Positions 60,897 to 64,000 of a stretch of 64,000 nucleotides of DNA are shown here, in pieces. This DNA is from Paenibacillus arenilitoris. GTDB lineage: Bacteria; Bacillota; Bacilli; Paenibacillales; Paenibacillaceae. Made by a program: the position numbers and the translations under genes. Under the pieces are notes generated by a model that saw nothing but the letters and a program-made list of their open reading frames with translations, made no database searches and was not told the origin of the DNA. Within the stretch, counting starts at the first letter, position 1. Each line of letters opens with the position of its first letter. The stretch covers positions 1 to 64,000 of the forward strand of contig NZ_JACXIY010000018.1 in NCBI RefSeq assembly GCF_014705655.1, in the 5' to 3' direction.

Positions 60897-61802
60897 TTAC
60901 CGCTCGCCCACCACCAATACTTCCGGTACCAGCAGGATGCCGAAGCGATCCTGGACGGTGCTTCGAATATGTGCGATGAGGGCGAGTACGTCTTCGGCTG
61001 TCGCTTGCCCGGTGTTCACGATAAAATTGGCGTGCTGCTCGGAGACTTGCGCGCCGCCGCGGCGTACGCCTTTGAGCCCAGCCTCTTGGATGAGGCGGGC
61101 GGCGTGGTCGTTCGGCGGGTTGCGGAATACGCTGCCCGCGCTCGGCAATTGCAGCGGCTGCGTTCTTCGCCTCTTGTCCTTATACGTGGCCATAGCCGCC
61201 GCAATTTCCTTCCGGTCCCCTTCCGCGAGCTCGAAGGTGGCTTCGACGACGACGCCCTTCTGCTCCTGCAGGATGGAATGCCGGTAGGAAAACCGCATGT
61301 CGTCCTTCTCGTAGCGAACCAATTCTCCCGTTTCCAGTACAATGTCAGCCGACTTAAAAATACGTGACACATCCGATCCGTGCGCGCCTGCGTTCATGTA
61401 GACGGCTCCGCCGACCGTTCCCGGAATTCCCCCCGCGAATTCGAGTCCGGTCAGCCCTTCCTTCCCCGCCATGACCGAAAGCTTAATAAAGGAATACGAA
61501 GCGCCGGCCGTCGCGAGCGATCCTTCGAAATGCGCGTAATCTAACCCTTTGTGCGGCTTCATTACAACTCCGCGAATCCCTTTGTCGCTCACCAGCATGT
61601 TGGAGCCCCTGCCCAGATTGGTCCATGCGATCCGATGCTTATTCATCAGCCGGACGGCGGTAACCAATTCTTCTTTGCCCCGGGGAAGGATAAGGATGTC
61701 GGCGGGTCCGCCGATTTTCCAAGTCGTATAGTTCGATAGCGGTTCATTGTACAATATTTCGCCGATGCCAGCTTGTTCCAATTCCGCCTTAAATGCTTCC
61801 AT
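60897..61802 (-). CDS. murB: UDP-N-acetylenolpyruvoylglucosamine reductase
   Basis: 301 aa, FAD enzyme reducing the product of MurA to UDP-MurNAc. FAD motifs NYTTWKIGGPADILILPRGK, TNLGRGSNMLVSDKGIRGVV, GLEFAGGIPGTVGGAVYMNA; active-site Ser and Glu in PSAGSVFRNPPNDHAARLI and VHILALIAHI-like end. It is type IIa MurB as in Bacillus. AGGAGG lies 8 bases before the ATG at 61802. The order murB-murA is conserved; murG, which usually precedes, is absent. Confidence 0.97.
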   Translation of the reverse strand: MEAFKAELEQAGIGEILYNEPLSNYTTWKIGGPADILILPRGKEELVTAVRLMNKHRIAWTNLGRGSNMLVSDKGIRGVVMKPHKGLDYAHFEGSLATAGASYSFIKLSVMAGKEGLTGLEFAGGIPGTVGGAVYMNAGAHGSDVSRIFKSADIVLETGELVRYEKDDMRFSYRHSILQEQKGVVVEATFELAEGDRKEIAAAMATYKDKRRRTQPLQLPSAGSVFRNPPNDHAARLIQEAGLKGVRRGGAQVSEQHANFIVNTGQATAEDVLALIAHIRSTVQDRFGILLVPEVLVVGER

Positions 61803-62114
61803 TGTTGAATCCTCCTAAAGAACCAGCATTGTTGTTGAGCTGCATTCGGTTCGCCAATGCCGGGCCGCCGGCGCGCAGCCGGGCTGCCGTTCGGCGGGAC
61901 ATTGCCGTTGCAACGGCCGCCTTTCCGGGCGACGGTCACGAATATAGTGTATCTTATGCCCCCGTAGGCTCTTGTGTGACAAACGCCCATGCGGCTGCGC
62001 GCCGCCCCTTGCCCACGGTATGAGGCAAAGTTCCTTCGTCCTTCTATCTTCAATCGGGCGGCCGGCATGTTGCGCCTCGCCGCCCGTTCCATTCGCGCTT
62101 AAACGTCCGAGAGC
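61803..62114. other. 310-base gap between murB and spoVE, where murG would be expected
   Basis: I see no coding sequence on either strand that resembles MurG (no GGTGGH motif). A candidate mother-cell promoter (61950-61980) is the only feature noticed. Confidence 0.6.
61950..61980 (-). promoter_or_regulatory. Candidate mother-cell promoter upstream of murB
   Basis: On the minus strand GTCAC, 17 bases, then CATAAGATA: it fits the sigma-K form (AC, 17, CATAnnnTA) and partly the sigma-E form. It lies about 150 bases before murB, consistent with a sporulation-time supply of cortex precursor. By-eye match. Confidence 0.4.
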
Positions 62115-63212
62115 TCATCTTGAATAACGCGATATATTAAGCAAAATGCCCAGCGCCGTCAGAAGCAGCGTCAGCGAAGAGCCGCCGTAGCTCACGAGCG
62201 GCAGCGTAATGCCGGTAACCGGCATCATGCCGATGACGACGCCGATGTTGATCAGCACCTGCACCCCGATGATGCCCGTAATGCCTATCGCAAGCAGGCT
62301 CCCGAACGTGTCGGGCGAGGCGATCGCCGCTCGCACGCCGCGCCATACGACGACCAGGAACAATAAAATTAACGTTACTCCGCCGATGAAGCCTAGCTCC
62401 TCGGCCAATATCGAGAATATAAAATCCGTCTGGGGCTCGGGCAAGTAGCTGTATTTTTGCCGGCTCATGCCGAGTCCCAATCCGACCAGGCCGCCCGGCC
62501 CGATCGCGAACAGCGATTGAATGATTTGATAGCCTCCGCCAAGCGGATCGGCCCATGGATCGAGGAAATTCGTAATCCGCTTCAACCGGTATGGCGCCGC
62601 GATAATGAGGCCGACGAAGCCGGCTACGCCGATCATCGCAAGCCCCCCCAGATGCGCCATTCTCGCGCCCGCCGTGAAGATGAGCAGCAGCGAAGCGCCG
62701 ACCATCACGGCACCCGTGCCGAGGTCGGGCTGCAGCATGATCAGGCCGAAGGCCAGTCCGACGAGACCGAGCGGGGGAAGAAGGCCCTTCGTGAAATGCG
62801 TGATCGTCTGCTGCTTCTCCGACAGCCATTTGGCCAGGAACAGGATCATCGCAAGCTTCATGAACTCCGAGGGTTGAATGCCGAAGGAGCTGATGCCAAG
62901 CCAGCTGCGCGCCCCCCCGCGGACGACGCCGACTCCGGGTATAAGGACGAGCACAAGCAAGCCGAAGCAGACAAGCAGCGCCATCGGCGCCCATTTTTTC
63001 CAGACGGTATAATGCGTATTCATCGTAAAAATCAGCGCGCCGATGCCGAGAGCGGCAAATAGCGCCTGACGCTTCACAAAATAGAATCGATCGCCGTGCT
63101 CGTGAAAAGCGAGGACGGCGCTTGCGCTGTACACCATAATCAATCCGATCGCGAGTATAAGCCCGATTGCGGCAAGCATCCAAATATCCGGGGCAGAACG
63201 CGCTTTGGCCAT
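62115..63212 (-). CDS. spoVE: Stage V sporulation protein E, FtsW/RodA family
   Basis: 365 aa (B. subtilis SpoVE 366) with ten membrane helices. SEDS-family glycosyltransferase for peptidoglycan. Diagnostic: VRGGARSWLGISSFGIQPSE with FMKLA, the periplasmic loop DPWADPLGGGYQIIQSLFAI, YSYLPEPQTDFIFSILAEEL, and IGMMPVTGITLPLVSYGGSS. Its place in the mur cluster fits SpoVE for cortex synthesis, though FtsW-like division use cannot be excluded. I chose the ATG at 63212 (AGAGGTG upstream). Confidence 0.93.
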   Translation of the reverse strand: MAKARSAPDIWMLAAIGLILAIGLIMVYSASAVLAFHEHGDRFYFVKRQALFAALGIGALIFTMNTHYTVWKKWAPMALLVCFGLLVLVLIPGVGVVRGGARSWLGISSFGIQPSEFMKLAMILFLAKWLSEKQQTITHFTKGLLPPLGLVGLAFGLIMLQPDLGTGAVMVGASLLLIFTAGARMAHLGGLAMIGVAGFVGLIIAAPYRLKRITNFLDPWADPLGGGYQIIQSLFAIGPGGLVGLGLGMSRQKYSYLPEPQTDFIFSILAEELGFIGGVTLILLFLVVVWRGVRAAIASPDTFGSLLAIGITGIIGVQVLINIGVVIGMMPVTGITLPLVSYGGSSLTLLLTALGILLNISRYSR

Positions 63213-63258
63213 AGCGAACACACCTCTTAGCATGGGAAAGTAGGGACATGCCCCCTAC

Positions 63259-64000
63259 TTACAAGGTATGCGCCGAATCTTTAAAAATGCGCCCTCTTTG
63301 CTCGTACGACGGGAACATGTCCCAGCTCGCGCAGGCCGGCGACAACAAGACGATGTCGCCCGGCTCCGCCATGGCTGCCGCTTTCTTCACCGCTTGCCTG
63401 AGGACGGACTCGGCGTCCTCACTAGGTTCGACGGTTTCCACGCTCGCTAAACCTGCCAGCTCCGCTACGCGCGCCAGCTTCCCGCGCGTCTCGCCGAGCG
63501 CGACGAGCCCTTTCAGCCGATCGCGGAACAGCGGCACGAGCTCCATGTAATCCGAGCCGCGGTCAAGCCCGCCCGCCACCAGCACGATCGGCGCGGACAA
63601 CGAGCGGACCGACATCGTCGTCGCCGCCGGGTTCGTCGCTTTCGAATCGTTGTAATAGTTGACGCCGTTCACCTCGCGCACGAACTCCAGCCGGTGCTCG
63701 ACGCCTTTGAACCCGCGCAGCGGCCCGGCAAGCAGCTCGGGCGCGACGCCCGCCGCCAGACACGCCGCGATGGCCGCAAGCGCGTTGGCGGCGTTGTGGC
63801 GGCCCGGAATGCCCAGCTCATCCACCGGCATGATCGCCTCCTCCCGGCCGCCCTCCGGCCGGAATACGATATGCCTGGACGCGTTCGGCGCCGTATCCTC
63901 CGGATCCTGGGAGAAGGGAGGCTCCAGGTAGACGCCCTGCTCGAGGCGCTCGTACAGCGAGAACGGGAACCGGCGCGCCGCAAGCAGCTCCGACAGAGCC
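63259..64000 (-). CDS. murD: UDP-N-acetylmuramoylalanine-D-glutamate ligase, C-terminal part (runs off the window)
   Basis: The last 246 codons; the 5' part lies outside. Reading back from 64000 the text is ALSELLAARRFPFSLYERLE, ...MPVDELGIPGRHNAANALAA with the Mur ligase central/C-domain landmarks: YYNDSKATNPAATTMSVRSL, VLVAGGLDRGSDYMELVPLF, and the end VLLSPACASWDMFPSYEQRG. The C-terminal domain binds D-glutamate. It forms the start of the mur-fts cluster with spoVE; the spoVE start follows its stop by 46 bases. Confidence 0.95.
   Translation of the reverse strand, partial: ALSELLAARRFPFSLYERLEQGVYLEPPFSQDPEDTAPNASRHIVFRPEGGREEAIMPVDELGIPGRHNAANALAAIAACLAAGVAPELLAGPLRGFKGVEHRLEFVREVNGVNYYNDSKATNPAATTMSVRSLSAPIVLVAGGLDRGSDYMELVPLFRDRLKGLVALGETRGKLARVAELAGLASVETVEPSEDAESVLRQAVKKAAAMAEPGDIVLLSPACASWDMFPSYEQRGRIFKDSAHTL

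Noticed and set aside
62137..63249. 370-codon minus-strand frame
   Set aside because: Frame-shifted shadow of spoVE with an Arg-rich, unstructured sequence.

Overview
This 64 kb window looks like chromosome from a spore-forming, moderately GC-rich Firmicute of the Paenibacillaceae (Paenibacillus/Cohnella type). The reasons are the gene order murD-spoVE-murB-murA-divIB-ftsA-ftsZ-spoIIGA-sigE-sigG-ylmCDE-sepF-ylmGH-divIVA-ileS-lspA-ylyB-pyrR, which follows the Bacillus subtilis chromosome, the two sporulation sigma factors, T-box leaders, a PyrR attenuator, small spore-type proteins and an S-layer-homology protein. Most genes lie on the minus strand, so the conserved block is transcribed from the right end of the window to the left. 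I saw no rRNA, CRISPR array, prophage or insertion sequence.

Left part (1-22.5 kb), mixed accessory and housekeeping genes: the 5' end of gnd; a conserved 198-aa protein; T-box-controlled proS; an LnrLMN-like drug-efflux ABC operon divergent from its LnrJK-like two-component system, with a palindrome between them; yktB; an MFS pump; a SpeA-type decarboxylase; several small conserved proteins (DUF1885-, DUF1292- and DUF3892-like, a CxxC protein, a 55-aa membrane protein); and a 15.6-17.8 kb group of small genes with spore-coat character (YjfB-like, YjcZ-like, a Phe/Pro-rich LysM protein with a sigma-K-type promoter, a Lys/His-rich 50-aa protein). Then come tRNA-Val, an S-layer-homology protein, ung, a run of three tRNAs (Leu, a CAU tRNA, initiator fMet) and a 2'-5' RNA ligase-like protein.

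Middle part (22.5-31.6 kb): a five-gene operon of unusual composition. It encodes a LolD/MacB-type ATPase, an HlyD-like adaptor lipoprotein, a 974-aa FtsX-like permease with a long Gly/Asn linker, a second ATPase carrying a C-terminal AbrB-like domain, and a sugar-type solute-binding lipoprotein. This is the best candidate in the window for an undescribed system. A methyl-accepting chemotaxis protein lies upstream.

Right part (31.7-64 kb): the pyrimidine operon pyrR-pyrB-pyrC-carA-carB-pyrF-pyrE, with a PyrR-binding attenuator and a strong promoter but without pyrP, pyrK or pyrD; dapL; ylyB-lspA; a DksA-like ylyA; an eukaryote-like (type 2) isoleucyl-tRNA synthetase under T-box control; the divIVA/ylm/sepF division genes; sigG, sigE and spoIIGA; ftsZ, ftsA and divIB; and murA, murB, spoVE and the 3' part of murD. 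murG is not at its usual place between spoVE and murB.
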